A DNA stretch of 64,000 bases from Globisporangium splendens (Eukaryota; Oomycota; Peronosporomycetes; Pythiales; Pythiaceae), in NCBI GenBank assembly GCA_006386115.1, contig VFIW01000026.1, positions 124,001 to 188,000 of the forward strand, read 5' to 3'. The position numbers and the translations under genes are program-made. Shown in pieces: positions 45,263 to 56,790 of this stretch (its first letter is position 1; each line of letters starts with the position of its first letter). The notes beneath the pieces were generated by a model. That model saw nothing but the letters and a program-made list of their open reading frames with translations, made no database searches and was not told the origin of the DNA.

Positions 45263-46318
45263 ATGGCCCCAATGCCTCCGTTCTCTGCGTCGACGCCCGT
45301 CAGCTCGTTCCCTGCTCCAGTCGCTACTGGAGCTGAAACTACTGCGCAGACGGTCTTGGTGACTGGTGCTGCCGGCTTCATTGGCTTCCACACCTGTATC
45401 GCGCTGCTCGAACGCGGCGACAACGTCGTGATCATCGACGAAGTCAACGACTACTACGACGTCAAGCTCAAGGAGGACAACCTCGCGCACCTCACGGCGA
45501 CGTACTCGTCCGAGCGCGTGTCGGTCTACATTGGCGATTTGTGCGATGAGCAGCTCGTGCGTCGCGCAATCAAGGAGACTAAGCCGACGTCGATGATCCA
45601 TCTCGCGGCGCGTGCAGGGGTGCGTCCGAGCATCGACAACCCGCTTTTGTACATCCACTCGAATGTGCAGGCGACGACCGTGTTGCTCGAGGCGTGCCGT
45701 CAATTTGGCATCAACCGCTTCGTGTACGCGTCGAGCAGCTCCGTGTACGGTGGCAGCATGAAAGAGTACTTCAGCGAAGAAGACGTGGTCGACTTCCCAG
45801 TGAGTCCGTACGCCGCGACCAAGAAGTCATGCGAATTGCTCGCACACACCTACCACCACTTGTACAAGATCGAGACCATGGGGCTGCGCTTCTTCACGGT
45901 GTATGGACCGCGTGGACGTCCCGACATGGCGCCATTCAAGTTCATGGATCGCATCGCCAAGGACATCGCGATTGAGCAGTACGGAGACGGCAGTTCGTCG
46001 CGCGACTACACGTACATCGACGACATCGTCCAGGGTGTCCTCTTGAGCCACGACAAGGGAAAAGGTTGCGAAGTGTTCAACTTGGGCAACGGCTCGCCGG
46101 TGCTGCTTACGGAGTTTATCGCCACGATCGAATCGCTTGTGGGTAAGCGCGCGACGATCAAGATCCTGCCAGACCAGCCTGGTGACGTGCCAAGAACCGC
46201 TGCCAACGTCTCGAAAGCGCAGCGATTGCTCGGATACAAGCCGACGACGCCTTTGTCGGTCGGTCTCGCCAAGACCTGGGCCTGGTACTCGGAGTTCTAC
46301 GGACAACAGACGGCGTAA
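45263..46318 (+). CDS. UDP-glucuronate 4-epimerase
   Basis: 351 residues, one exon. The ATG at 45263 has the strong context CACCATGGC; an in-frame ATG at 44978 would add 95 residues of unlikely sequence. The enzyme interconverts UDP-glucuronate and UDP-galacturonate for wall or surface polysaccharides. It is an extended SDR: NAD-binding TGAAGFIG at about 34-41, the catalytic YAATK (Tyr 183, Lys 187), VYGPRGRPDMAPFKF and YGDGSSSRDYTYIDD, which are typical of the glucuronate-epimerase group, and LGYKPTT near the end. It could instead be a related 4-epimerase with another UDP-sugar. The lack of introns and the bacterial-like motifs leave transfer from bacteria open. Confidence 0.9.
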   Translation: MAPMPPFSASTPVSSFPAPVATGAETTAQTVLVTGAAGFIGFHTCIALLERGDNVVIIDEVNDYYDVKLKEDNLAHLTATYSSERVSVYIGDLCDEQLVRRAIKETKPTSMIHLAARAGVRPSIDNPLLYIHSNVQATTVLLEACRQFGINRFVYASSSSVYGGSMKEYFSEEDVVDFPVSPYAATKKSCELLAHTYHHLYKIETMGLRFFTVYGPRGRPDMAPFKFMDRIAKDIAIEQYGDGSSSRDYTYIDDIVQGVLLSHDKGKGCEVFNLGNGSPVLLTEFIATIESLVGKRATIKILPDQPGDVPRTAANVSKAQRLLGYKPTTPLSVGLAKTWAWYSEFYGQQTA

Positions 46319-46686
46319 GACGATGCGTTTGGTCTGCTCGCGCCTGTTTTGAGTATCTGGCGAGCGATTTGTTTCTTTTTTCTTTGTATGCCAATGTACT
46401 TTTGCGAGGTGGATGTTTAGAAAATTGATTGTATTGAGAGAGATTGTTTTCATAAGAAAAATGTAAAAAACATGTATGAAAGAATGGAAAAGTGTGTGTG
46501 CTCTGAGCAAAGCAGATCCATTATAGCACTCATTGAGTGGACTCCGTCGTGGATTCAATGCCCTGCATGTGAACTCAGGTATGGAAATACCAGGCAGACG
46601 AAGCAGCAGGGTCCTGAGGGCAATGCTTGATACTTTATCGAAGTTAGATTAGCAACCACATGTTACCTTCAGTCGATGACGCGCTA
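46319..46686. other. Intergenic, convergent 3' ends
   Basis: Spacer between the convergent epimerase and temptin-like genes; A/T-rich near 46420-46480. No feature seen. Confidence 0.4.
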
Positions 46687-47235
46687 CTAGAAGACTGCTA
46701 CTGCAGCGAGAGCAGCCGACAGCAATGCAGCATTGCGTCCACCTGTAGTGGACAGTTTTGAAGATTCCCCAGCTCCACTGGTCGGCGATGGTGTTGGCAC
46801 ACTCTTTGGGGAAATGGTCGAGACGCTGTCGGCGTTCATGATCGTGCAGTTGATGTTCACCCACAGCGCTGGGTCGGACGTCTTGGCCACATCGGCAGGG
46901 GACGACACGCCTTTGATCCATTCCACGCGCTGGTAGGTCTTGAGCGTCCACGCACAGCATGGGTCGCCGAGCTCCTGGCCATTCGTCTGACCGTCGCCGT
47001 CCGAGTCCTTCTCACAGAGCGCTTTCGTCCACTTGTGACCAGCCGCGGCGAAATCTTCGCCAAACGCAGTCAGACTCCCGCCACCGATGCGGTTCGTGTG
47101 GCCGAGCGCTTCGACGCCCGTGTTGGCGCCGTTCGGGATCATCTCGACGAACTCGGGACGCGCCGCCGCGCTCTGCAGTATGAGCGCGACCAGCACACCC
47201 GCTGTTGCAAGGATGAGCTTGTGGGAACGAGCCAT
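46687..47235 (-). CDS. Temptin-like secreted, probably GPI-anchored protein
   Basis: 182 residues, one exon. The ATG at 47235 starts a signal peptide (MARSHKLILATAGVLVALIL, likely cut after SAAA). The mature part has the temptin signature: MIPNGANTGVEALGHTN, then LCEKDSDGDGQTNGQELGDP with the calcium-binding-like DxDxDG stretch, and CCAW. After this come a Ser/Thr/Pro-rich stalk and a hydrophobic C-terminus (ALLSAALAAVAVF), the pattern of a GPI-anchor signal. Temptin was described as a pheromone-complex protein in sea hares. In oomycetes a surface or wall role is possible, but this is inference. Stop TAG. Confidence 0.85.
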   Translation of the reverse strand: MARSHKLILATAGVLVALILQSAAARPEFVEMIPNGANTGVEALGHTNRIGGGSLTAFGEDFAAAGHKWTKALCEKDSDGDGQTNGQELGDPCCAWTLKTYQRVEWIKGVSSPADVAKTSDPALWVNINCTIMNADSVSTISPKSVPTPSPTSGAGESSKLSTTGGRNAALLSAALAAVAVF

Positions 47236-47641
47236 GGCTGTGTAGGGTGACGCGGTTGAGAGACTGAGAGGTCTAATCATTCGTCTGCGCGCACCACCAC
47301 ATGCCAGATCCCGAGTAATCCGGCAGAAGACTGGTCACTTGATGTGCGTGACGGCAACTTGGGTGGAAACGGTTCAAGTACAGTACGAATAATAGTGTGG
47401 GCCACGTCATCTTGTCACAATTATAGTAAACAACGTGTTTGGAGTCAGTTTTATAATAGTGCACTCTACGGTACTACCCATCAATAACCGGTTCAAACTG
47501 ACAGCTGAGAAATAGCCGGTTTTAACGGAGGGCTGTTTAGGTCATAAGATACTTTTTTCCTTATCGGTGATCATGACCTGCAAATAAGTAACATCTCTCC
47601 GAATGCCTGCGTGCCTCTCTCTCTCTCTCTGTGCATCGTTG
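47236..47641. other. Intergenic with short CT repeat
   Basis: Upstream region of the temptin-like gene. A CT repeat lies near 47616-47632. No gene seen. Confidence 0.4.
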
Positions 47642-49894
47642 TCACAATTGAATGGAGGTGAACTCGTTGATGCTCTTGCGGCGGTGCATGGACCGCGGTG
47701 TTGTGGTATTCGCCGTCTCTGTCAACGATCGGCGACCCGGAGGTGCTCCGTTGGGTGAAACAGCAGTAGACGAAGGAGAGAGTGGACCACTTGGATCACC
47801 TGAAGCAGCAGTTGAGCCAGTTGCCATTTTCGTGTTTGAAGTGCTGAGTGGAGGAAGATCGGTCGCCAGCACCAGGTTGCTCACCGCGGTTGCTTTCATG
47901 CTCGCAATCGCTGACTTGGACGGGGACCCCGAATCTGTCGACGCGGCGTGAACTGGACACACGTAATGGGAGAGATCGTGCTTGGGACGAATCACGTTGC
48001 GGAATCCACGACGCGTGCGAACGGGTCCGTCTTTCATGATCAGACCAGAGTCAAGGTGCACGTACGGTGGAATGCATTTTTGACCCGCGACCACTTCATC
48101 GAGCTCAAAACTGTTTCGAACTAAACTGTTGGCACGGATCGGCATTTTCAGCACACGTTCCAGCGACAAGTGACTGTAAGACGCGTTCAAATGTAGTGCG
48201 TTGGGTGACGGCGTCTCGCTCGGGACAGGCAATGGTGCAAAGTCGAGGTCGTCCATACTCTCAATGACCTGCACGTTGGTGACTCGGAAGTCCGCGACGA
48301 CAGACGGTTTGCGCGTCGCTTGCATCCCGTAAAAGGCGTATTTGATAGCCAAACACACACCACCAAGGACAATGCTTTCAAGTACGGTGATGATGAGCGG
48401 GTCGTAGATCACTTGGAGCGCGATTCGTGATGCCCCGCCTTCCAGCGCGCCGTTGTATGTGTTGTAGAATGCCGTTCGGCCATTGAACGCATCGGTATCC
48501 CATGTGCGTTGCGATTCGAGTTTGTGTTTCTTCGTGACCAAGTCAAACACGACGTTGTGCTCAAGGAAGCACACACCGGCAACGATTACGATGGTTTCCT
48601 GAATTGAGATACATGTTGCCTTGGCAAAGTGGTACGCTCGAGCCTCGCTGAGTGCCACGAAACAGCTCCAGCTCACGTTTAGAATCGATACAACGAGCAT
48701 CCACGCACGCATGCTCGTGAAAAAAGCGTGGTTCCGTCCACCCGAGTCGACGGTCCAGTCAGAGAGCGCCGCATTTGGGATCGCCGTGACCCAGGACAAG
48801 ATACCGGACAGAATCGTGAGAGCCACTACGACATTGCTTCGATATAAAGAACGATATAGCAGCGTCCAGCTGAAACCATGATCGACATTCCACGTTTCCA
48901 GCAATGGCACACCAAGTACACTCGATACCTCCATGAAGCTGCACAAGTGGGTACCAAACAAGACGACGTCGACAAGCACCACCAGGACGTACAGGTGACC
49001 GAAACTGGAGAAATTCACCGCCGAAAGCTGCGTGATGGTCACGGGACGCTCGGTCTCTACCTGTACCAGGAATCTGGATCGACAGTTTTGCCGGACAACG
49101 TGCTCGAGACCCATCAGACGCGCTTTGTCGACGGCCAACCACGAAAGACCATCATGAGCTTCGCCGAGCGCGGTCGCGTGGTACCCGACAATCGCACTTT
49201 CGTAGAAATTGGGACTCGCACACGTGAAAAGGTATGGGGAGTATTGGCCCGGTCCACCATACTGGAACCCCTCAGCGCACATGGCATTTTTGAGTCGATC
49301 GACACGACTGAGCATATCCAGCATACGCAGCAGCTCGTACTCAGCATTCGAGTTGATTTGCATCATTTGATCCGCTCGGATGTCGAGATCCTGCAAATGG
49401 TAACGACGAGAGAAGTCGGCCACAACGGTCTCCCGGCATACGGGCGGGCGGCGATGCATGTACAGCATCTTGCAACTCGCCCACGCGATCGAGTCCACGC
49501 GAACGCTCGCGGTGAAGATTACGTCGGATGCCTCATAGAAGCTCCCGAACGTCCCGAGCCGACAGCTTTTGCCGATAAACGTGTCGAATACCTTGTCGCC
49601 TGCGTGGAGTTGCTGGCATTTCTCGTAGAAAGAGAGCTACGGTGACACCGGTACTTGCGGATCCAGTTCTGCGAGCGGGTATTCTTCTCCCGGGACAAAA
49701 CTCGACGTGTTGATCGCTGGAACTAGCGGCTCGGGACTGATCGTACTCGAGCTTACAGCGTCAAACGCGAACGTGTCGGGCGGTCCGAGCCATGAGACCT
49801 TGAACAACAGGTCCCGCACATCGAGCATGTAGAAAAACAGGAGCGCAACCAAGTGCAACACTGGTAGAAGCTGCGAGCTCCACCGCCACTTCAT
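47642..49894 (-). CDS. Polytopic membrane protein of unknown function with premature TAG
   Basis: The frame runs from ATG 49894 (MKWRWSSQLLPVLHLVALLF, a signal anchor) to TGA at 47644-47642, 751 codons, with one in-frame TAG at 49639-49637. Sequence on both sides of the TAG looks like the same protein (PLAELDPQVPVSP before, LSFYEKCQQLHAGDKVFDTF after). The N-terminal region with several cysteines should face outside; hydrophobic helices follow (YVLVVLVDVVLFGTHL, VVVALTILSGILSWV, WMLVVSILNVSW, ETIVIVAGVCFL, ITVLESIVLGGVCLA) and a long Ser/Thr-rich cytoplasmic tail. I do not recognise the family. CCGTAG could be an intron acceptor, but the possible donors (GTCCCG, GTTCCA) are poor. It may be a nonsense allele. 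Confidence 0.65.
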
Positions 49895-51986
49895 GCTTCT
49901 TACGAACGAGTAGAACTAGTTCCTTAGTGATTCACAGAAGAATGGGAGTAGCAGCAGTAGTTTGAGCAGTGCGAAGTGGGGTTTCAAGCATTAGGCATTT
50001 TGCTCTTCTTTATGCGGCGATTCGCTTGAAACGACACACTCCGGCGCATCTCCTGACTGGAGCAATTGGCTCTGCAATGAAGGACGGAGCGAAACCGTCG
50101 CTCCTTCTGATCCATAAGCTCAACAGACGCTCCACGGAGGACTCCTCAAAGCGCGCAACCTCGTGTGTGTTTGCCTCATATCACCCACTTCTGCGTCCTA
50201 TAAATACTGAACGCTCGGCACATTGTTCAGAGATTCTTCCCAGGCGCAGAAAGAGAGTTCTTTACCAGAACGGGAGGAAGTAAATGCAGTGCACCAGCAT
50301 TCGTAGAGCGAGAGCAATGCGTGAGCAAAAGCTATGAAGGGCTATCAAGTTGACATTTTGACGCGAGCGCTTTGATTGACCGCGAACGCCTCGAAATGCT
50401 CGAGTTAGGGAGCGTATTGCTGTCTTTGAGTCATTCGCCTGAATGTGCGAAAACTGCTGGCTCCATCTTGCGTTCCATCAAGACTACACACACAGTGTAC
50501 CTCACTCAAAAACAAACAAATCGAAATTCATCTCTTGCAATCAACTTGTTGTGATGAACGTCAGTTCCGAGCCCAGTTTATGAGGATCCTTATTACATGA
50601 GACAGGATTTAGTAAATATTTCGGATCTTCAAGAGTCTCACAATTTGGCGTTCTCGTGTCATGTATGCGTCAGGGTAACGATCGTACCACATGGGCGGCA
50701 ACCTACACTGCGTCAACAGTTTTCAACGGGATGGCGTATGTAGGAACGACACTGAAGAGCTGCACAGCGAGAAAACGTTGCGCGAGTGCATTCATCGATG
50801 GCGTGGTGCTCAAGAGCAACGATCGATCCACAACAACAACTGAGGCAACAGACTCGGGCACAAGATCGAGAGACAATTTTGAAGAATGGGATCTTCCCCA
50901 CAATTTTGCGTCAATGCTCCAGTTTTATATGCGCCAGGCACCGTGATAACGGAACGGTGACCTGCCTGGACCTGGGTTCGATCCTCTGACGACCTTGTCA
51001 GTCCGTCGTTTGTCATGTGCTGCACTTTCTTGTGCCTAGATGATGCTTTTTGCATACTGCAGAGCGGTCAGCAGGGCTTGCTTTTTGCACTGTGCCAGTT
51101 GAAGCAGCAGACGCATAATAAAGAGGACTATTTAACCACGGATGTCAGAATGCAGCACCCACCCCAAAACTCTGTCTAACCAATGCAATATGAAGTTTAC
51201 TCATTATCAGAGGGCATCTGTCTGTGCAGTACTGATTTAAATGCAAATCTCAGCAGTGTAAACTGATTTTGCGGTTACTAGGTTTCCATTTGTAAATGGA
51301 TGCCATAAAATTCAGAGAGATGATGACAACGGCATCTTGCACCTTGACCCCACACTGTCGCCTCGATTCTTGCTTCTGCACGTATGACAGTACAAACGCT
51401 CCTGGGAATGTTTATGGTCTTCGGATCACCAACCACTGTGCAATCCGCTCTTTCTCTGTGGTCGTGTTACACTGCTGAGGTTGTTGATATAAAAGCGGCT
51501 TCCTTCAACTCCATTTCACGGGCAGAATTTGCAGTATGTGCATCGACTGAAGCATTTCAAATCTATGTTTGGGACAAAAAAAGGCCAACAAGGGACTTTC
51601 TAAATGTGTTTGTGTGGAGCGCGTACTCCTGCCAGTGTTCACTCTCATACTATACTGATACTATTTGCTTAAACGCGTTAATTTTGATCAATCACTTTGC
51701 GTTGCAGATGCTGGCAGCAACTATTGCTCTTTCCATTTCCTGCGAGTTCGCAAATCTCCAGCTCGTGTCTGGGTGCTACCCCTAGCCCAGCCGACGACGT
51801 GAAAAGCTGCGATGGGGAGGTGGGAATGGACCTCTCGGGTGAAGTAGCAGAGACTGCGCCATCTGGCGGGGAGGCCAAATGCGTCTCTCTCTCTCTCTCT
51901 CTTTCTTTCTCGACTCCACTCGAGCGTTGAGTCAGGACGAACTGTTCACACAGCAGCAAAGAACCAACAGCGAGACTCAGAAGAGC
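49895..51986. other. Long intergenic region, no supported gene
   Basis: 2.1 kb with only short open frames (for example plus 50656-50946) and no recognised domain. A single B-box-like GGTTCGATCC lies at 50973-50982 without a tRNA fold. A CT tract at about 51886-51905 precedes the first START gene. Confidence 0.45.
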
Positions 51987-53617
51987 ATGAGCGCTTCCTC
52001 TCCTTCTGCGGCGCGGCCGCCGCTGCCTCCAACCCCAGCGGTGGCCGCGTCCACGTCCGTTGACGTGACGGAAGCCGCGTACCTGCGCGCGCGCACGAAC
52101 TCCGGCCGATCGCATACGCACGAGCTGCCGCCGACGACGGCTGTCAAGAAATTCCCGAAAATCGTGCTGACACCCGAGGAGCAAGCGCACTACGACCGCG
52201 TCGTTGGAAGACTGCTCTACCGGACGGTGCAGGAGTACTCTGCGTTTAATGGAGAGGTGGACCGGAACCAGTGGACCCCCGTGCGCAAGAACCATGACAT
52301 GTCAATTTACCGCAGTCTGAAAGGCACAGGCGACCCGCGCGTGACGCTGATGCTGGGCGTCGGTAAATTCGACGGATACCTTGAAGACGTCATGGACGGC
52401 ATGTACAGCGAAAACACTGAAGAGCTCCGTAAAGTGCTCACATTCGTCAACGTCAAGTTTATTACGGGCTCGATCATGCACGTGAGCGATCGACGGACAC
52501 CAGACGATCGATTCAACTTTGCAGGCATCAAGTGGTACGCTGTGAAGACCCCAGGTGGCGCTGTCTCGTACGACCGTGACGTGCTCACCTACGAGCGCCA
52601 GGGTATGACGTTTGACGCTCATGGCAATGAGATCGGGTACCATTTGCTGCAGTCTGTGGATCGACCCGAGTGGCCTGCGAACAAATTCAAGAACGTGATC
52701 CGCTCGCACATGTCGACTTGCTACCTGTACAAGCGCAAAGGCAACCGAGTGGAGACTTTTTTCCTCGGGGAAATCTTTGCGAGCGGCAGTTTCCCGCAAC
52801 GCATTTCGGACTTCGCAATTGCGGGGAAATGGATTCAGGTTGCCAATGCCGTCAAGTGCTCCGTCGCGAGAAAGCTGTCGCAGCTCAAAGAAAACCTTCA
52901 GGATCGATCGAGCTCCAGCTCGATTACGATTTCGGACATGTGAGTCAAGCACTACGTGAACTTGCTGCGCTACAGATTGTTTCACGACTGACATTCTGAT
53001 ACTGTCCTCTTTCTCTCTTGTTGTGAATGTTCAGTAATGTCTGCCATATATGCGAAGAGCGACGAAGCTTCTTCAATTCCCACCAGCTATGCAGTGGATG
53101 CGTCCAGGTACAGAGCCCTTGCGTTTGTTGGTCGCCAGTTTTCGAACTATCCCCACTCATCTATTTCTTTTGTTACTTCAAACAGAATGTATGCAGGGGC
53201 TGCTCGGAGGAAAAAGAGATCTTCGAGGTGGATAAGTCAGGGCATTTAGTGCGAGATCGGTTCTGCAAGGAGTGCCTCGTTCGCGTGTACAAGCAGCGAG
53301 GCTCACACATCGCGTGGAATGGAGTCCCAGCCGCTCCCGTACAGCCCCCTGCGTTTTTCGACTACGTGTTTCACCTGTCGGGCAAGCGAAAGCACCTGGA
53401 CTTTGACATGTCGTCGAGCTTGTCGACCATGTTGTCTGACGAGCATGTCATCAGTACGTCGTACCTCGATGAAGTCAAAAGCGACGACGGTGAACTCGAC
53501 CTGAGCGCACTCGATGGCTTTATCCAGCGGAAGCGATCTCACGCGGACCGACTGAGCCAAAGATCGTACAGCAACGAAGAAGACCTCTTGTCGGATTTGT
53601 TTACAAACTACATGTAA
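51987..53617 (+). CDS. START-like domain plus cysteine-rich zinc-finger protein, paralog 1
   Basis: Three exons (51987-52939, 53035-53107, 53186-53617) give 485 residues. Residues about 55-300 form a START-like lipid-binding fold recognised from the oomycete family (HYDRVVGRLLYRTVQEY, WTPVRKNHDMSIYRSLKG, SVDRPEWPANKF). Exons 2 and 3 encode a Cys/His-rich finger (VCHICEERRSFFNSHQLCSG, then NVCRGCSEEKEIF and RFCKECL), FYVE-like in spacing but without the RRHHCR motif. The C-terminal tail ends in SHADRLSQRSYSNEEDLLSD, which recurs in the paralogs. A role in membrane-lipid sensing is inferred from START plus zinc finger. The intron positions and phases (2, then 0) are shared with the copies at 58920 and 61387. 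Confidence 0.82.
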
Positions 53618-53809
53618 TTTGTGGTTTTGTTTTTACTGGAGTCTCCTTTACGAACTCATCCGAACGAGAGCAAGAACGATATAATCTCAGCGGATGCTGC
53701 AATGGAATATGATCATTGATTAAGATAACCACCTCGTTTATTTGTTTCTTGAGAGTTTGATAGTCATTCCTTGACTCGTTTCTGCAGGAGCTCTACCCTG
53801 CGATTATCC

Positions 53810-55240
53810 AGGCTTTACTCTTGATACGATGACTTCAATAATGAGGATTCCAGTCGTTTGTTTTGCTCGGAATCTCGGAACACATCCGACAGCATTTCTT
53901 CGTCGTCAGTGTATAATTCGTTACTCGGTCGGCTTTCGTTCGAGGCTCGCCGCTGGATAAAGTCATCCAGCGTGCTCAGGTCGAGCTCGCCGCCACCGCT
54001 GTTCTGCGAAGGTCTCTTTTTGACACCCGAGAACATTGTCGTCAGGCTTGGCGGCCGAGCAAAACCCGCCGGTTTGCGGCTGACAGGCGAAACACGTTGT
54101 CAAACAACGAAGGCGGCTGCACCGCTGCTGCTGCGTCGCTCTTTCGTGCGGTCTGCGACCCGCGCTCTTTGTGCACGTGAGCTAGGCATTCCTTGCAAAA
54201 CCGGTTGCGAACCGGACGCCACCACTTGTCCTATTCGAAGATTTCTTTCTCCTCGGAGCATCCTTTGCAAACATTCCAGCCAAGCAAAGACACAAGAGCG
54301 AATATAAATAAGAGACCCACACCATACTCTACCAAGGGGTGAGAAACCCTCGATGGATGTACGTGGATGCATCCACTGCAGAACTGGTGGGAACTGAAAA
54401 TGCTTCGGCCCTCTTTGCATGTGTGGCAGATGTCCCTAACACACAAGAAAATGAACTTCACATGCGAGGTCAGTTATGAAGAAGCCTGAGAGTGAATGCC
54501 GACATTGAAAGCTGTCTTATAGGTCCGAAATCGTAATTGAGCTGGAACTGGACCGGCCCTGAAGATTCTCCTTGAGCTGCGAGAGCTTTCGCGCACGCGA
54601 ACACTTGATAGTTTCGCTGATATGCATCCACTTGCCTGCAATAACAAAGTCCGCGATGGTTTGCGGGAATTTACCGCTGGCAAAGGTCTCTCCCAGAAAC
54701 AGAGTCTCCACTTTGTTGCCTCTGCGCTTGCAAAGGTGACAGATCGGCGCGCACGAGCAGATCACGTTCTTGAACATATTCGCAAGCCACTCTGGGCGAT
54801 CCACAGACCGCAGCAAATGATACCCGATCTCGTCGCCATTGACATTGAATGCCACGCCTTGACGCTCGTAGGTGAGAACATCGCGATCATACGAGACAGC
54901 AACGCCTGGTGTTTCCACAGCGTACCATTCGATCCTGGCAAAGTTGTACGGATTGTCTGGTGTGCGTCGTTCGCTGACGTTCACGATCGAGTTCGCGAAG
55001 CACTTGGTGTCGAAGAATGCCAGCGCTTTCCGTTGCTCTTCGCTCGTCTCGCTACAAATACCTTCCATGACGTCTTCGAGACACCCTCTGAACTTGCCGA
55101 CGTCCAGCATCAGCGTGACGCGCAGATCACCTGTCCCTTTTCGAGGACGGTATATCGCGGTTCTTGCGCACGGGCGTCCACTGCCACCGACCCACTTCGC
55201 CGTTATACGCAGCATACTCCTGAACCGCGCGGTACAACAG
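53810..55240 (-). pseudogene. START plus zinc-finger pseudogene, inverted copy
   Basis: Reads opposite to its intact relatives. Similarity begins abruptly at about 55240 (LLYRAVQEYAAYNGEV), so the 5' third of exon 1 is missing. A frame change near 55140-55165 follows, then a long open part (CLEDVMEGI, SVDRPEWLANMFKNV, KFPQTIADFVIAGKW). The usual donor after GAC is ATAAGA instead of GT. The finger exon (ICHTCKEGRSIFSSHQFCSG) is kept, but the next exon has TAG at 54232-54230 right after SEEKEIFE and a TGA near 54060. The tail ELDLSTLDDFIQRR lies at about 54000-53960 in another frame. No working product is possible. Confidence 0.8.
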
Positions 55241-56516
55241 TCAATGGAGAGGACGCTCTCATGCTCGTGGCTTCGGTGCTTGGGAGGAAAAGTGCCGATG
55301 TGTCTGAACGTTATTAGTGGGCGGATCCGCATGGCCCAAGAAAACCCTTTGGTCACCATCCATTTAACAAAATCTCCATTGCTTCGAGCAAGCCGGATGT
55401 GTACGTCCATTTGGTTTTCAATGCGACACATGGTGTGAACTGTATGGTGCAAGCAGCAGATGCTGACGTCTGTCTGCGGCTTGCTTCTAGACACAAAATC
55501 TGGGAAATAATGGCTGCTTGTGGTGTGCCCACCTGACGAACTGGTGAAAGGATCTGCTGCACCATCTGACCAGTGAACGTCCACTTTGCGACGACGCTGT
55601 TCGACAGTTGAGAATACCATTATTGTTCAATGTCACCCAGTGTTCTAATAATACTATAACCTTTAGAACCAAATATGCCACTAATTTAGGATGCCTAATG
55701 TACCGTATGGAGTCTCTAATTTTATTTATCATTTTGTCCAATGCTTTGTGCCTCTTCATAACCGCAATGCTATTGCCAAGAGTATCGTAAGACAAATGTC
55801 TTTTTCATTTCACGGCAAGCAAAAACCATTCAACCGACTTGTTCTGTTGGCGTTCTCGCGGTTGCCACGTACGATTTTGAACGAGCCAATTCAAATCGTT
55901 CTGCTTCACATTTGTGGAAAATGGAGACACTTTCTGGATCCACCAATATATGTGTATTGTACCGGACGGATTTCACTGACATTTTTGACCTTGATACAGC
56001 TTGCACCAGCGCAAAGGTGATCGAACACTTTGCTTGGCAGCTTTTATCCAACTGCAAACTGCATATCAGAGGAAAAGTATAAATTACATGACATGAAATT
56101 TAGACGTTTAAACTTTTGAAAGCTTTCTGTGGCTGACTGAAGCCATTTTTTGGCGGGAAAATTATACCAAAATGCATTAATGTGTGAAGACATCAGCTGC
56201 ACGGAATAGCTTGATTTGCTAACCTAAGGTTTCTGTAAGAAAAGTTATGGATGTTTCAATTTGTCCTTCTTTTTTCCGTCCGATGCGGCGTGGCCAGCAC
56301 AATGTGTAGACGGAAACTCGAGTATTCAGAGGCGTCTTCAGATAAAACCGTGGTTCTTAAAATCATTGTGGAATATTGAAATGCTGCACTGTGACGTGGC
56401 TAAGAAAATATGCTTCACAAGAATCACAACAAATTCTCGCTAAAGAAGAAAAAATCGCCAAGTCAGTTTTGGAGACACAAATGCGCGCAGCAGGTTGAAC
56501 AAAGTACATAACTCAC
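55241..56516. other. Intergenic, A/T-richer, no gene seen
   Basis: Separates the inverted pseudogene from the rearranged fragments. Lower G+C than the genes around it; no coding frame with similarity to neighbours or RNA gene was found. Confidence 0.4.
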
Positions 56517-56790
56517 ATGTCTGACGAGCTGGTGCTGGATCGAGACTGCCGATCCTGTTTGAGCTGCGAGAGCTTTCGCGCAAGGGAGCACTTGACCGCA
56601 TTCACTACCTGGATCCACTTGCCTGCGATGTTGAAATCCGCAAGGCGCTGTGGCAAATTGCCGCCGGGGAAGAGTTCGCTGAGGAGAAAGTCTCCACTTT
56701 GTTGCCTTTCCGCTTAAGCAGGCAGCAAGCCGTCACATGCCCGCGGAGCACACCCTCGAACTTGTTTACTTGCCACTCGGGGCGATCCTT
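56517..56790 (-). pseudogene. START-family fragment (end of exon 1)
   Basis: On the minus strand DRPEWQVNKFEGVLRGHV and CLLKRKGNKVETF match the end of exon 1 of the START paralogs, and after a frame change GKWIQVVNAVKC and ARKLSQLK follow. Only about 90 codons remain. It abuts the plus-strand fragment starting at about 56791. Confidence 0.7.

Noticed and set aside
45025..45703. Minus-strand frames over the epimerase
   Set aside because: Reverse-complement shadows of a high-G+C gene with a complete SDR signature on the plus strand.
50940..51010. Possible tRNA or tRNA-derived SINE at a GGTTCGATCC box
   Set aside because: The T-stem has mismatches, no acceptor stem partner was found at the right distance and there is no A box. 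A chance B-box match.
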